Assembly (NCBI RefSeq): GCF_021353265.1
Contig: NZ_JAJTWU010000003.1
Location: 496,001-560,000 of the forward strand
DNA: 64,000 nt
Reading direction: 5' to 3'
From: Pelomonas cellulosilytica
Lineage (GTDB): Bacteria; Pseudomonadota; Gammaproteobacteria; Burkholderiales; Burkholderiaceae_C
Part shown: positions 1-8,902 of the stretch, piece after piece
Layout of the letters: every line of letters starts with the position of its first letter
Numbering within the stretch: position 1 is the stretch's first letter
Program-made: the position numbers and the translations under genes
The notes under the pieces: generated by a model
Databases searched by the model: none
The model's input: only the letters and a program-made list of their open reading frames with translations
Told to the model about the DNA's origin: nothing

Positions 1-1217
1 CCCCAGTTCTCCGGCGGCTCGCGGCCGACGATGCGATCGGACGTGCCGGCGGCCAGGTCGACGACCTGCACCGGAATGGGCAGGTTGGACTTCGTCGAAT
101 AGAACACCTTCACCCGCGGCGACACAAGCGAGCCGCCGTTCTGGTCGACGACAACGGCCAGCCGGCCCGACTGCAGCCGCACGAGCGTGCCGGTCGGGTA
201 GATGCCGACGCTCTTCACGAAGGCCTGGAAGACGACGGGATCGAAGTGGCCCTTCCACTGCGACATGCGCTGCAACGAGCCGGCCGGGTCCCAGGCGTTC
301 TTGTAGGGCCGGGTGGACGTGATCGCGTCGTACACGTCGCAGACGGCGCCCATGCGGGCGACGAGGCTGATGCCCTCGCCCGCCAGCTTGTGCGGGTAGC
401 CGCTGCCGTCCATCTTCTCGTGGTGATGCAGGCAGACGTCCAGCGCCACGTCGGGCACGTTGGTGCCGGTCTTCAGCATCTCCCAGCCTCGCTCGGGGTG
501 TGTGCGCATGACGGCGAACTCGTCGTCGGTCAGCGCGCCCGGCTTGTTCAGCACCTCCAGCGGCATCATCATCTTGCCCACGTCGTGCAGCAGACCGGCC
601 AGGCCGGCCTCGCGGACCTGGGCGTCGGACAGCCCAAGATGCCGTCCCAGCGCCACCATCAGGCCGCAGACGGCCACGGAGTGAAGGTAGGTGTAGTCGT
701 CCTTGTCCTTAAGACGGGCCAGGCTGACGAAGGCCGAGGGGTTGCGCGCCAGCGACGACGTGACCTCGTCGACGATGGGCAGGCAGGCCTCGCTGTCGAT
801 GGCCTTGCCCAGCCGTGCTTCGCCAAACAGCTTGATAACGGCGACCTTGGAACGGTTCAGCAGCTGGCTGGCACGGTCCAGCTCGGCTTCCATCGTCACG
901 CGGGCTTCGGGCACCGCCGGCGCCGGCGCCGGTGCTGGCAAAGGCGCAGGCGGCCTGGCTTCGGGCATGCGCGGGAGCTCCGCCGGCGCGGGCGCCCGTG
1001 CGGGGCTGGGCTTGTCTGCCTCGCCCGTCGCCACGTCACAGCCCTTGCTGATGTCGATCCAGACTGCGGGCACGCCGCTGGCCTTTAGCGCCGCAAGATC
1101 GGCCGCATCAGTCAGCACAAACTTGGTCTTCCAGAACGGATGGGAAAGCCACGCGCCCTCCATCGCCTGGAGAAACATGCCCAACCTGACATCAGCAGTC
1201 GGAATCTTTTTCAACAT
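1..1217 (-). CDS. HD-GYP domain c-di-GMP phosphodiesterase, C-terminus outside window
   Basis: Read on the reverse strand from ATG at 1217, the frame stays open to the left edge, so the C-terminus is missing. The first ~65 residues ([16 protein letters not shown]...) resemble the DUF3391-type domain that precedes many HD-GYP domains. An Ala/Pro-rich linker follows, then the HD-GYP core. The core shows [11 protein letters not shown] (the HD pair), an HHE motif, DGSGYP (the GYP signature) and DVYDAIT. Known members hydrolyse cyclic di-GMP and favour motility over biofilm. No transmembrane segment is visible, so it is probably a cytoplasmic enzyme or response module. It is a single leftward gene, separated from the cytochrome gene by that gene's terminator. 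Family call is firm; the exact signal sensed is unknown. Confidence 0.9.
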   Translation of the reverse strand, partial: MLKKIPTADVRLGMFLQAMEGAWLSHPFWKTKFVLTDAADLAALKASGVPAVWIDISKGCDVATGEADKPSPARAPAPAELPRMPEARPPAPLPAPAPAPAVPEARVTMEAELDRASQLLNRSKVAVIKLFGEARLGKAIDSEACLPIVDEVTSSLARNPSAFVSLARLKDKDDYTYLHSVAVCGLMVALGRHLGLSDAQVREAGLAGLLHDVGKMMMPLEVLNKPGALTDDEFAVMRTHPERGWEMLKTGTNVPDVALDVCLHHHEKMDGSGYPHKLAGEGISLVARMGAVCDVYDAITSTRPYKNAWDPAGSLQRMSQWKGHFDPVVFQAFVKSVGIYPTGTLVRLQSGRLAVVVDQNGGSLVSPRVKVFYSTKSNLPIPVQVVDLAAGTSDRIVGREPPENW

Positions 1218-1269
1218 GACGGCAAAGCCCCTGTAACTCAGAGTATCGGGGGCCGGCTGCCGGGTCTCT

Positions 1270-1283
1270 GTGCAGCTCTGCAC
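1270..1283. promoter_or_regulatory. Inverted repeat GTGCAG-CT-CTGCAC upstream of the HD-GYP gene
   Basis: A perfect 6-bp inverted repeat with a 2-base centre lies 53-66 bases upstream of the HD-GYP start codon. It is a possible operator. No regulator can be assigned, and a chance palindrome is not excluded. Confidence 0.25.
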
Positions 1284-1301
1284 GGTTTCTCACGGCATGT
1301 C

Positions 1302-1330
1302 GAAAAGAAAAAGCCGCCTCGATGGGCGGC
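1302..1330 (-). terminator. Rho-independent terminator of the cytochrome c4 gene
   Basis: On the reverse strand GCCGCC, a 6-base loop and GGCGGC are followed immediately by TTTTTCTTTTC. It starts 24 bases after the stop codon of the leftward cytochrome gene. The stem plus T-run is a textbook intrinsic terminator. Confidence 0.8.
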
Positions 1331-1353
1331 CTTCGCAGAGCGCTCCCGGCGCG

Positions 1354-1998
1354 TCAGCGAAACTTGCTCTGGGGCACCGTGGCCAGCTCCGTGGGCAGCG
1401 TGGCGATGTAGCTGGCGATGACCTTGAGTTCGGCGTTGCTGAACTGCTTGACCTGGCCGGCCATGATGGCGTTGCCGCGACCGACCGTGTGGCTGTTCTC
1501 GGTCTTGTACGCCTTCAGCGCGACGGCGAGGTAGTCGCCGTGCTGGCCGGCGAGCTTGGGATAGCTCGGGTCGATGGGCTTGCTGAAGTTGGCGCCATGG
1601 CAGGACACGCAGGCGCCCTTCTTGACCAGCTCGGCCACGTTGGCCGGTGCGTCGGGAATGGTTTCGGGCACGGCAGGCAGCTTGGCCTGCTGCTCGTAGT
1701 AGGCAGCGATGTTGGCCATGTCCGCGTCACTGAGCGAGCCGGCGATGCCCTGCATGGTCGGGTGCTTACGCTCCCCCTTGGCATAGGCCTGCAGCGCCGC
1801 GACGATGTACTTGGCATTCTGCCCCGCGATCATGGGCACCTTGTGCACCTCGGGGAAGCTGGCCTGGTATCCCGGGATGCCGTGGCAGCCGATACACATC
1901 GCGATCTTCTTCTCGCCCGCCTTCACATCCTGCGCCTGGGCAGCGAAGGCACCGAGGGCAGCGACCAGGGCAAGCGAAATCCGCAGCAGTCTTTTCAT
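1354..1998 (-). CDS. Diheme cytochrome c4-type protein, periplasmic
   Basis: A 214-aa protein with an N-terminal signal peptide (MKRLLRISLALVAALGAFAAQAQ, cleavage expected after AQA). Two tandem cytochrome c domains follow, each with one heme motif: CIGCH near residue 36 and CVSCH near residue 133. Methionine axial ligands are plausible in each half. The two-domain layout and size match cytochrome c4, a soluble or membrane-associated electron carrier feeding terminal oxidases. The ATG at 1998 is chosen because it gives a clean signal peptide; an upstream in-frame extension exists but would put ~120 unrelated residues in front. It is divergent from the MoxR operon, sharing a 22-bp palindrome in the intergenic region. 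It ends at a strong terminator. Confidence 0.9.
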   Translation of the reverse strand: MKRLLRISLALVAALGAFAAQAQDVKAGEKKIAMCIGCHGIPGYQASFPEVHKVPMIAGQNAKYIVAALQAYAKGERKHPTMQGIAGSLSDADMANIAAYYEQQAKLPAVPETIPDAPANVAELVKKGACVSCHGANFSKPIDPSYPKLAGQHGDYLAVALKAYKTENSHTVGRGNAIMAGQVKQFSNAELKVIASYIATLPTELATVPQSKFR

Positions 1999-2029
1999 GT
2001 CTCGTTGGATGTGGTTCTTGAGCGAATCG

Positions 2030-2051
2030 AGTATAGGAGGCCTCCTATACT
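2030..2051. promoter_or_regulatory. Perfect 22-bp palindrome between cytochrome c4 and the moxR operon
   Basis: The half-site AGTATAGGAGG is followed directly by its exact reverse complement. Each outer end reads TATACT in the outward direction, a good -10 hexamer, so the palindrome may carry back-to-back -10 elements for the two divergent genes. Its centre lies 43.5 bases upstream of the moxR-like ATG at 2084 and about 43 bases upstream of the cytochrome ATG at 1998. The core TAGGAG-N2-CTCCTA recurs at 38978-38993. A dimeric repressor or activator site is the natural reading; no regulator is identified. Confidence 0.65.
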
Positions 2052-2083
2052 GAAACAGCCCCCTCCAAGCCCCGGTTTTCCCC

Positions 2084-2938
2084 ATGAGATTTGCAGGTTC
2101 CGACCAGTATGTGGCCACCGCCGACCTGATGCTCGCGGTCAATGCCGCGGCGACGCTGCAGCGGCCCCTGCTTATCAAGGGAGAACCCGGCACCGGTAAG
2201 ACGATGCTGGCCGAGGAGGTCGCGCGGGCGCTGGGCATGCCGCTGCTGCAGTGGCACATCAAGAGCACGACGAAGGCGCAGCAGGGCCTGTACGAGTACG
2301 ACGCGGTCAGCCGGCTGCGCGACAGCCAGCTCGCCGGCATCGAGGGCAGCGAGCGCGTCCGCAACATCGAGAACTACATCGTCAAGGGCGTGCTGTGGCA
2401 GGCCTTCGAAGCCGAGCAGCCGGTCGTGCTGCTGATCGACGAGATCGACAAAGCCGACATCGAGTTCCCGAACGACCTGCTGCGCGAGATCGACCGCATG
2501 GAGTTCTACGTCTACGAGACGCGGCAACTCGTCAAGGCGCGGCACCGGCCGCTCGTCTTCATCACGTCCAACAACGAGAAGGAACTGCCGGACGCCTTCC
2601 TGCGCCGCTGCTTCTTCCACTACATCAAGTTCCCCGACGCCGAGACGATGCAGAAGATCGTCGATGTGCACTTCCCGACGCTCAAGAAGGATCTGCTGGC
2701 CGCCGCGCTGAAGAGTTTCTATGACGTGCGCAACCTGCCGGGCCTGAAGAAGAAGCCCAGCACCTCCGAGCTGATCGACTGGCTCAAGCTGCTGGTGGCC
2801 GAGGACATGCCGGCCGAGGCGCTGCGCTCGCCCGACGACAAGGTCGGCATCCCGCCGTTGGTGGGCGCGCTGCTGAAGAACGAGCAAGACCTGACGCTCT
2901 TCGAGAAGCTGGTCTTCATGCAGAAGCACAGCCGCTGA
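2084..2938 (+). CDS. MoxR-family AAA+ ATPase
   Basis: A 284-aa AAA+ ATPase. Walker A is GEPGTGKT near residue 35, Walker B is VVLLIDEIDKAD near residue 117, and TSNNEKELPDAFLRR (sensor 1/arginine finger region) lies near residue 164. MoxR ATPases act as chaperones that insert metal or mature protein complexes, usually together with a VWA-domain partner. Such a partner (CoxE-like, 5822-7012) lies in the same operon, three genes downstream. The stop codon overlaps the next ATG by one base. It is the first gene of a rightward run that continues to tamB. Family assignment is strong; the client complex is unknown, and no CO-dehydrogenase or oxidase genes are nearby. Confidence 0.93.
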   Translation: MRFAGSDQYVATADLMLAVNAAATLQRPLLIKGEPGTGKTMLAEEVARALGMPLLQWHIKSTTKAQQGLYEYDAVSRLRDSQLAGIEGSERVRNIENYIVKGVLWQAFEAEQPVVLLIDEIDKADIEFPNDLLREIDRMEFYVYETRQLVKARHRPLVFITSNNEKELPDAFLRRCFFHYIKFPDAETMQKIVDVHFPTLKKDLLAAALKSFYDVRNLPGLKKKPSTSELIDWLKLLVAEDMPAEALRSPDDKVGIPPLVGALLKNEQDLTLFEKLVFMQKHSR

Positions 2939-3165
2939 TGGCCCAGAACTTCGATCGCGCGCTGCGCGAGGGCCTGGCCGACGCGATCGGCTTCGTGGGC
3001 GGTGCGCTGGGCGGCTGGGCGGTGGGCCGGGAGGTGTTGGGCATCGACTTCATTTCTAGCCCGGACTGGAATGCGCCGCAGTTGCTGGGCCTCGTGCTCA
3101 TCGTGGCCGGCTGCGGCGTGGGCCGCCTGCTCGCCCGGCGGCTGATGCTGAAGGACAAGCCATGA
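2938..3165 (+). CDS. Small two-helix membrane protein of unknown function
   Basis: A 75-aa protein starting at an ATG that overlaps the stop of the MoxR gene by one base (TGATG). The next ATG overlaps its own end by four bases. Two hydrophobic glycine-rich segments are visible, about residues 17-35 and 47-66, ending in a basic tail (ARRLMLKDKP). No family is recognised. The overlaps on both sides argue strongly that it is translated. Position suggests a membrane anchor or accessory factor for the operon, but that is inference only. Confidence 0.75.
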   Translation: MAQNFDRALREGLADAIGFVGGALGGWAVGREVLGIDFISSPDWNAPQLLGLVLIVAGCGVGRLLARRLMLKDKP

Positions 3166-3758
3166 AGCCGATCGAACCCGTCGAACTGGCCGGCGGCCCG
3201 GTCCGCCTCGTGCCGCTGACGGTAGACCACGTGCCTGGCCTGCAGGCGGCCGCGGCCGATGGCGAGTTGTGGAACCTGCGAATCACCAGCGTGCCGGCGC
3301 CGCAGGAGACGCTGGCCTATGTGGAGACTGCGCTGGCCGGCCAGGCGGCGGGCCATCGGCTGCCGTTCGCCGTGCTGGACGCTGCCACGGGCGAAGTGCT
3401 CGGGTCCACCAGCTATCACGACATCGTGCCGGCCATCGACCGGCTCGAAATCGGCTACACCTGGTACGCCCGGCGCGTGCAGCGCAGCGCGGTCAACACG
3501 ACGGCCAAGCTGCTGCTGCTGACGCACGCCTTCGAGACGCTGGGCGCGCAGCTGGTGGGCTGGCGCACCGACAACTTCAACCATGCCTCGCAGCGCGCCA
3601 TCGAGCGGCTCGGCGCCAAACGTGACGGCGTGCTGCGCCACCACGCGCTGCGCCGCGACGGCACGGTACGGGACACCGTCATGTACAGCCTGGCCCGCGG
3701 CGAATGGCCCGAAGTAAAGGCGCATCTGCAGTGGCAATTGACGAGACCCCGACCATGA
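3162..3758 (+). CDS. GNAT N-acetyltransferase, RimJ/RimL-like
   Basis: A 198-aa protein with the layout of RimJ/RimL-type GNAT acetyltransferases. An N-terminal strand (GPVRLVPLTVDHVPGL) is followed by a central EIGYTWYARRVQRSAVNTTAKLL segment, where this family binds acetyl-CoA, and a conserved late segment (GWRTDNFNHASQRAIERLGAKRDGVLR). Members acetylate alpha-amino groups of proteins or small molecules using acetyl-CoA in the cytoplasm. The ATG overlaps the preceding stop by four bases (ATGA), and the stop overlaps the next start the same way, so translation is probably coupled. The substrate cannot be deduced. Confidence 0.9.
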   Translation: MKPIEPVELAGGPVRLVPLTVDHVPGLQAAAADGELWNLRITSVPAPQETLAYVETALAGQAAGHRLPFAVLDAATGEVLGSTSYHDIVPAIDRLEIGYTWYARRVQRSAVNTTAKLLLLTHAFETLGAQLVGWRTDNFNHASQRAIERLGAKRDGVLRHHALRRDGTVRDTVMYSLARGEWPEVKAHLQWQLTRPRP

Positions 3759-5746
3759 CCCAGGCCCCTCGCGCCTTTGACGTCGAAGCGTTGTGGGCAC
3801 TGGACCGCATCGCCGCGCCCAGCCTCAGCCCCGACGGCGCCCAGGCCGTCGCCGCGGTCACGCGCTACGACATGGACGCCAACACCGGGCGCACCAGCCT
3901 GTGGCTGTTCTCCACGCTGGGCGGTGCGGCGCGCCGCCTGACCGAAGCGGGAGACAAGGACGGCTCGCCGCAATGGAGCCCGCGCGGCGACCTCATCGCC
4001 TTCACCGCCAAGCGCGAGCAGGGCGGCGTGAGGGACGACGAGACGCAGCTCTACGTCATCGCCGCCGATGGCGGCGAGGCGCGCCGCGTGGGCCAGGTGG
4101 CCACCGGCGTCGAGGCCTTCAAGTGGTTCCCCGACGGGCGGCGCATAGCCTTCGTGTCTTGGGTCTGGCCCGACCGCAAGGCCGCCGCGCAGGCCGACGC
4201 GCTGCGCGAGTTCAAGGCCCGCAAGGAGACGGCCTACGTCACCGACGAGGCGCTGTACCGTTTCTGGGATCACCACGTCCCCGCCGGACGAGTGCCGCAC
4301 CTGCATTTAATGGACGTGACCACCGGCCAGGTGCGCGACCTGTTCGAGGGCAGCGCCTGGGAGCTGGAGCGCGCCGAGCCCGACGCGAACTGCTTCGACA
4401 TCTCGCCCGACGGCCGACGCATCGCCTTCGCCTTTGACCCGGCCGCCGACAAGCGGCTGGACAACCGCTTCGCGCTCGCCGAGCTCGACGTGCGCACGCG
4501 CCGCGTGGACACGCTGCTGCAGGACGCCGACTGGTCGTTCACCGCCCCGCGCTACAGCCAGGCCGGCGGCCATCTCGCCTTCCTCGCCAGCCACCAGGCG
4601 GTGGGCCACAACCAGCCCGACCGGCTGGCCGTGCTGGACCAGCGCGGCCACTGGGCCGTCTTCAGCGACGACTGGGACCATGAAGTCACCGCGCCGCTGT
4701 GCTGGACCGAGGACGACCAGACCGTGCTGCTGGCCGCCGAGGAGCGCGGCCGACGCCACCTGTGGCGCTTCGCGCTGGGCGACCGCCGCGCCGAGCGCGT
4801 GTTCGAGGGCGGCCATGTCGGAAGCTTCGCGCATGCCGGCGGTCTCACGGTCGTCAACCATGACAGCCTCCGGTTCCCGCCGCGGCTGTCAGTACTGGAC
4901 GGCGCGACAGCCCAGCGCATCGACAAGCTCAACGACGAGCGCCTCGCCGGCCACCGCTTCGGCCACCCCACGGAGGTGAGCATCACCGGCGCCCGCGGCG
5001 ACGCGGTGCAGATGTGGCTCGTCCACCCGCCCGGTTTCGATGCGAAGAAGAAGTGGCCGGTCATGCACGTCATCCACGGCGGGCCGCACAGCGCCTTCGG
5101 CGACAGCTGGCACTGGCGCTGGAACCACCAAGTGTTCGCCGCGCAAGGCTATGTCGTGGCGTGCGTGAACTACCACGGTTCCTCCGGCTTCGGGCATGAG
5201 TTCCTGGACAGCATCACCGGACATTGGGGCGAGTACGAGCTGCAGGACATCGAGGCCGCGACCGACTGGCTGCTGCGCCAGCGCTGGGTCTCGGCCAGGC
5301 GCATCGTCGCCACCGGCGGCAGCTATGGCGGCTACATGGTGGCGTGGATGAACGGCCATGTGCAACCCGGCCGCTACCAGGCTTACGTCTGCCACGCCGG
5401 CTGCTACGACTGGCAGGCGATGTACGCCGATGACGCCTACGCCTGGCACCGCAAGGAGCTGGGCGCCGCCTACTGGGACGACCCGGCCCGCGTCGCTGCA
5501 CAGAGCCCGCATGCCTTCGCGCAGCACTTCAGCACGCCCACCCTCGTCATCCACGGTGCGCTGGACTACCGCGTGCCGGACGCTCAGGGCCTTGCCTACT
5601 ACAACACGCTGAAATCGCTGGGCGTGCCGGCGCGGCTGGTTTGGTTCCCGGACGAGAACCACTGGGTGCTCAAACCCCGCAACAGCCGGCTCTGGTACCG
5701 GGAGTTCTTCGACTGGCTGGCACGTCATTTGCCGAAGGCGCACTGA
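3755..5746 (+). CDS. S9-family prolyl oligopeptidase/acylaminoacyl peptidase
   Basis: A 663-aa serine peptidase. The N-terminal ~400 residues form a beta-propeller with repeated WSPRGD/FSPDGRRIAF-like blades. The C-terminal alpha/beta-hydrolase carries the catalytic triad: Ser523 in GGSYGGYM, Asp604 in HGALDYRVPD and His636 in DENHW. Such enzymes cleave short peptides or release acylated N-terminal residues. No signal peptide is visible with the start used here, so it is probably cytoplasmic. The ATG at 3755 is preferred over the ATG at 3704 because it forms an ATGA overlap with the acetyltransferase stop, like its operon neighbours. Pairing with an acetyltransferase gene is suggestive, but no functional link is shown. 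Confidence 0.93.
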   Translation: MTQAPRAFDVEALWALDRIAAPSLSPDGAQAVAAVTRYDMDANTGRTSLWLFSTLGGAARRLTEAGDKDGSPQWSPRGDLIAFTAKREQGGVRDDETQLYVIAADGGEARRVGQVATGVEAFKWFPDGRRIAFVSWVWPDRKAAAQADALREFKARKETAYVTDEALYRFWDHHVPAGRVPHLHLMDVTTGQVRDLFEGSAWELERAEPDANCFDISPDGRRIAFAFDPAADKRLDNRFALAELDVRTRRVDTLLQDADWSFTAPRYSQAGGHLAFLASHQAVGHNQPDRLAVLDQRGHWAVFSDDWDHEVTAPLCWTEDDQTVLLAAEERGRRHLWRFALGDRRAERVFEGGHVGSFAHAGGLTVVNHDSLRFPPRLSVLDGATAQRIDKLNDERLAGHRFGHPTEVSITGARGDAVQMWLVHPPGFDAKKKWPVMHVIHGGPHSAFGDSWHWRWNHQVFAAQGYVVACVNYHGSSGFGHEFLDSITGHWGEYELQDIEAATDWLLRQRWVSARRIVATGGSYGGYMVAWMNGHVQPGRYQAYVCHAGCYDWQAMYADDAYAWHRKELGAAYWDDPARVAAQSPHAFAQHFSTPTLVIHGALDYRVPDAQGLAYYNTLKSLGVPARLVWFPDENHWVLKPRNSRLWYREFFDWLARHLPKAH

Positions 5747-5821
5747 GTTGCGCGGACCGGCCCAGCCAGGGCCGCACTGCATAATCGATTAGAGCCTGCC
5801 GCCCCTGCTCCACGAGCCGTC

Positions 5822-7012
5822 ATGCTGATCCAGTTCTTCTACACGCTGAGGGCCGCGAGGCTGAAGGTGACAGTGCCCGAGTACCTGACCCTGCTGCAGG
5901 CGCTGCAAGCCGGCGTCATCGCCGGGCCCGAGGACAGCGGCGTGGCAAGCCTCGACCAGTTCTACCACCTGGCCCGAGCTAGCCTCATCAAGGACGAGAC
6001 GCAGTACGACAAGTTCGACCGCGCCTTCGCCGCCTACTTCCAGGGCGTGGAGCTGCTGACCGACTTCACGGCCGATGTGCCGCTGGACTGGCTGCGCAAG
6101 ACCCTCGAGCGGGAGCTCACTCCCGAGCAGAAGGCCGCCATCGAGACGATGGGCTGGGACGAGCTGATGGAGACGCTGAAGCAGCGCCTGGAGGAACAGA
6201 AGGAGCGCCACGAGGGGGGCAACCGCTGGATCGGCACCGGCGGCACCAGCCCGTTCGGACATTCCGGCTACAACCCGCAGGGCATCCGCATCGGCGGCAA
6301 GGGCGGCAACAAAAGCGCCGTCAAGGTCTGGGAGCAGCGGGCCTACAAAGACTACGACGATTCGTTGGAGCTGAACACGCGCCACCTCAAGGTCGCGCTG
6401 CGCCGGCTGCGCCGGTTCGCCCGCGAAGGCTCAGAGCTGGAGCTGGACCTCGACTGCACCATCCACGGCACCGCCGCCAATGCCGGGCTGCTGGACATCC
6501 GCATGCGGCCGGAGCGCCACAACAAAGTCAAGGTGCTGCTGCTGATGGATGTCGGCGGCACGATGGACGAGCACGTGCACCGTGTCGAGGAGCTGTTCTC
6601 GGCCTGCAAGAGCGAGTTCAAGCACCTGGAGTTCTATTACTTCCACAACTGCGTCTACGACTTCGTCTGGAAGAACAACCGCCGCCGCTTCAGCGAGAAG
6701 ATCGACACCTGGGATCTGATCCGCAAGTACAACAAGGACTACAAGCTCGTCCTCGTCGGCGACGCGACGATGAGCCCTTACGAGATCCTGCAACCGGGCG
6801 GCAGCGTCGAATACAACAACGACGAGCCCGGCGCCGAATGGCTGCAGCGGCTCACGCAGGCCTTCCCGCGCTACGCCTGGATCAACCCGGAGCCGCAAGG
6901 CGTGTGGCCCTACAGGCAGAGCATCGCGCTGGTCCAGCAGTTGGTGCAGCAGCGCATGTTCCCGCTGACGCTCTCCGGTCTCGAAGGGGCGATGCGATTG
7001 CTCAGCAAATGA
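5822..7012 (+). CDS. CoxE-like von Willebrand factor A domain protein
   Basis: A 396-aa protein of the VWA/CoxE family that partners with MoxR ATPases. The N-terminal helical part (FFYTLRAARLKVTVPEYLTLLQAL) is typical. The VWA domain begins near residue 238 with a MIDAS-like DVGGT motif in LLLMDVGGTMDE, which would bind Mg2+ and ligand. The C-terminal part ends in a segment rich in aromatic residues (YAWINPEPQGVWPY). In CO dehydrogenase systems CoxE helps mature the metal site; here the target is unknown. It starts 75 bases after the peptidase stop, the only real gap in this operon. Its stop overlaps the tamA start by four bases. Confidence 0.9.
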   Translation: MLIQFFYTLRAARLKVTVPEYLTLLQALQAGVIAGPEDSGVASLDQFYHLARASLIKDETQYDKFDRAFAAYFQGVELLTDFTADVPLDWLRKTLERELTPEQKAAIETMGWDELMETLKQRLEEQKERHEGGNRWIGTGGTSPFGHSGYNPQGIRIGGKGGNKSAVKVWEQRAYKDYDDSLELNTRHLKVALRRLRRFAREGSELELDLDCTIHGTAANAGLLDIRMRPERHNKVKVLLLMDVGGTMDEHVHRVEELFSACKSEFKHLEFYYFHNCVYDFVWKNNRRRFSEKIDTWDLIRKYNKDYKLVLVGDATMSPYEILQPGGSVEYNNDEPGAEWLQRLTQAFPRYAWINPEPQGVWPYRQSIALVQQLVQQRMFPLTLSGLEGAMRLLSK

Positions 7013-8823
7013 TGCGACTGCTCGCGCCGCTGCTGCTGGCGGCGTTCCTGGCCGGCTGCGCCTCGCCCACCACGCCAACACCGGCAGTGCCCGGGCCCGA
7101 GGCGCCCGCCAGCGCACCGGCCGTCTACAACCTGGACATCCAGGTGCAAGGCGAGGACCGCGGCAACCGGCTGCGCGACCTGTTGCAGCAGCACCTGGAC
7201 CTCGCCCGCTACCGCGCCAGCGAAGCCGCGCTGAGCCCCGGCGAACTCGCCCGCCTGGCCACCGCCGCACCGGCGCAGGCCGCCACCTTGCTGGAAACCG
7301 AGGGCTACTTCAACGCGTCCGCCGACGTGCAGCGCGACGAGCAGGACGCCACCCGGCTGCGCCTAGTCGTCACGCCCGGGCCGCAGACCCACGTGGCCAG
7401 CGTCACGCTTGAATTCCAGGAAGGCATCGCCGCCGACGACACGCAAGCCTTGCGCGAGACGCTGCGCCAGGCCTGGCCGCTGAAGCAAGGTGCAGCCTTC
7501 ACGCAGGCCCAGTGGGCCGCCGGCAAGAGCGACTTGCTCGTGCGCGCCCGCAGCGGCGGATTCCCGCTGGCACGCTGGGGCGAGACCGCCGCGCGCGTCG
7601 ACCCCGACACGCAGGCCGCCGAGCTGCACCTCGTGCTGGCCAGCGGCAACCGCGCACGGCTGGGCGCGCTGCGCATCGACGGCCTGAAGCGCCAGAGCCG
7701 CGAGACGGTCGAGCGGCTGGCCGGCTTCGAGCCCGGTGCGCCCTACACCGAGCAGCAGCTCGCCGAGTTCCAGGAGCGACTGGCCAAGACGCAGCTGTTC
7801 GACGCCGTGCGCGTGCAGCTGCTGCCCGAGACAGTCGAGGCCGACGGCACGTCGCCCGTGCTGGTGTCGCTGACGGAATCGTCGTTGCAGCAGGCCACCG
7901 TCGCCGTGGGCTACCACGCCAACACCGGCCAGAGCATCAGCGTCGAACACCTGCACCGGCGACCGTTCGACCTCCCCGTGCGGGCGCGCTCCAAGGTGCA
8001 GCTCAGCCGCGACCTGCGCGGCCTGGAGCTGGAGCTGAGCTCGCACCCACAGCCCGACCTGAAGCGCAACCTCGCGTCGCTGCAGTTCGAGCAGGACCGC
8101 AGCGGCGACAAGATCGCCACCAACCTGGGCCTGCGCCTGGGCCGGCTCTACGAATCGCCCCGCGACGAGCGGCTCACCTACGTCGAGCTGCTGCGCGCGC
8201 GCGAGACCTCCGCGAGCGAGGTCAACACCAACCTCGCGCTGTCGCTGAACCAGCAATGGGTGCGCCGCCGGCTTGACAGCGCGCTGCTGCCCACCGATGG
8301 CTACCAGGCGCTACTGCTGGTCGGCGCTGGCCAGGTGCGTGGCGGCGGCAGCGACGACAGTGGCCCCTTCGGTCGCGCGCAGTTCAAGCTGGGCGCCTAC
8401 CGGCCGTTCGGCGGCTGGTTCGGATCAGCGCGGGCCGAGCTGGCGCAGGTGCTGGCGCGCGAGCAGGTGGGCGTGCCGGAGAAGCTGCTGTTCCTGGCCG
8501 GCGGCGATGAGTCCGTACGCGGCTACGCCTACCGCAGCCTCGGCCCCCGGGATGCCAATGGCCTGACGACGGGCGGCCGCGTGATGGCCACCGGCAGCCT
8601 CGAGATGGCCCACCCGCTGCTGACCAGCATGCCCAGCCTCTGGGGCGCCGTGTTCGTCGACGCCGGCAATGCGGCCTCGCGCTGGCAGGACTACCGCGCC
8701 GTTGTCGGGGTCGGCGCCGGCGTGCGCTGGCGCAGCCCCGTCGGCCCGTTGCGGGTGGACGTCGCGCGGGCGCAGGAGACGGGCAAGTGGCGGCTGCATT
8801 TCAGCGTGGGGATCACGCTATGA
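7009..8823 (+). CDS. tamA: TamA-like outer membrane protein, Omp85/BamA superfamily
   Basis: A 604-aa Omp85-family protein. The N-terminus has a signal sequence with a lipobox-like FLAGC (Cys17), so it may be lipidated, which is not typical of E. coli TamA. Periplasmic POTRA-like repeats occupy roughly residues 40-270. A beta-barrel follows, ending with a characteristic C-terminal strand (LRVDVARA...WRLHFSVGITL). A conserved GGDESVRGYAYRSLGP motif, the RGY/F loop of Omp85 proteins, lies near residue 500. With TamB it forms the translocation and assembly module linking inner and outer membranes. The ATG at 7009 gives an ATGA overlap with the CoxE gene; the adjacent ATG at 7012 is an alternative. 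Confidence 0.92.
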   Translation: MMRLLAPLLLAAFLAGCASPTTPTPAVPGPEAPASAPAVYNLDIQVQGEDRGNRLRDLLQQHLDLARYRASEAALSPGELARLATAAPAQAATLLETEGYFNASADVQRDEQDATRLRLVVTPGPQTHVASVTLEFQEGIAADDTQALRETLRQAWPLKQGAAFTQAQWAAGKSDLLVRARSGGFPLARWGETAARVDPDTQAAELHLVLASGNRARLGALRIDGLKRQSRETVERLAGFEPGAPYTEQQLAEFQERLAKTQLFDAVRVQLLPETVEADGTSPVLVSLTESSLQQATVAVGYHANTGQSISVEHLHRRPFDLPVRARSKVQLSRDLRGLELELSSHPQPDLKRNLASLQFEQDRSGDKIATNLGLRLGRLYESPRDERLTYVELLRARETSASEVNTNLALSLNQQWVRRRLDSALLPTDGYQALLLVGAGQVRGGGSDDSGPFGRAQFKLGAYRPFGGWFGSARAELAQVLAREQVGVPEKLLFLAGGDESVRGYAYRSLGPRDANGLTTGGRVMATGSLEMAHPLLTSMPSLWGAVFVDAGNAASRWQDYRAVVGVGAGVRWRSPVGPLRVDVARAQETGKWRLHFSVGITL

Positions 8824-8902
8824 AGTCAGACGCTGTGGCTGACGCCGACCAGCGTGGGGATCACGCTATGAAGTCAGACGCTGCGGCTGACGCCGATCAG
8901 CG
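8802..8902. repeat. 48-bp tandem duplication across the tamA stop codon
   Basis: Bases 8802-8849 and 8850-8897 match at 46 of 48 positions; a third partial copy (CAGCG) follows at 8898-8902. The unit contains the last codons and stop of tamA, so the second copy repeats tamA's tail as non-tamA sequence. The period is a multiple of three, which keeps the linker ORF at 8820 open. Confidence 0.9.
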
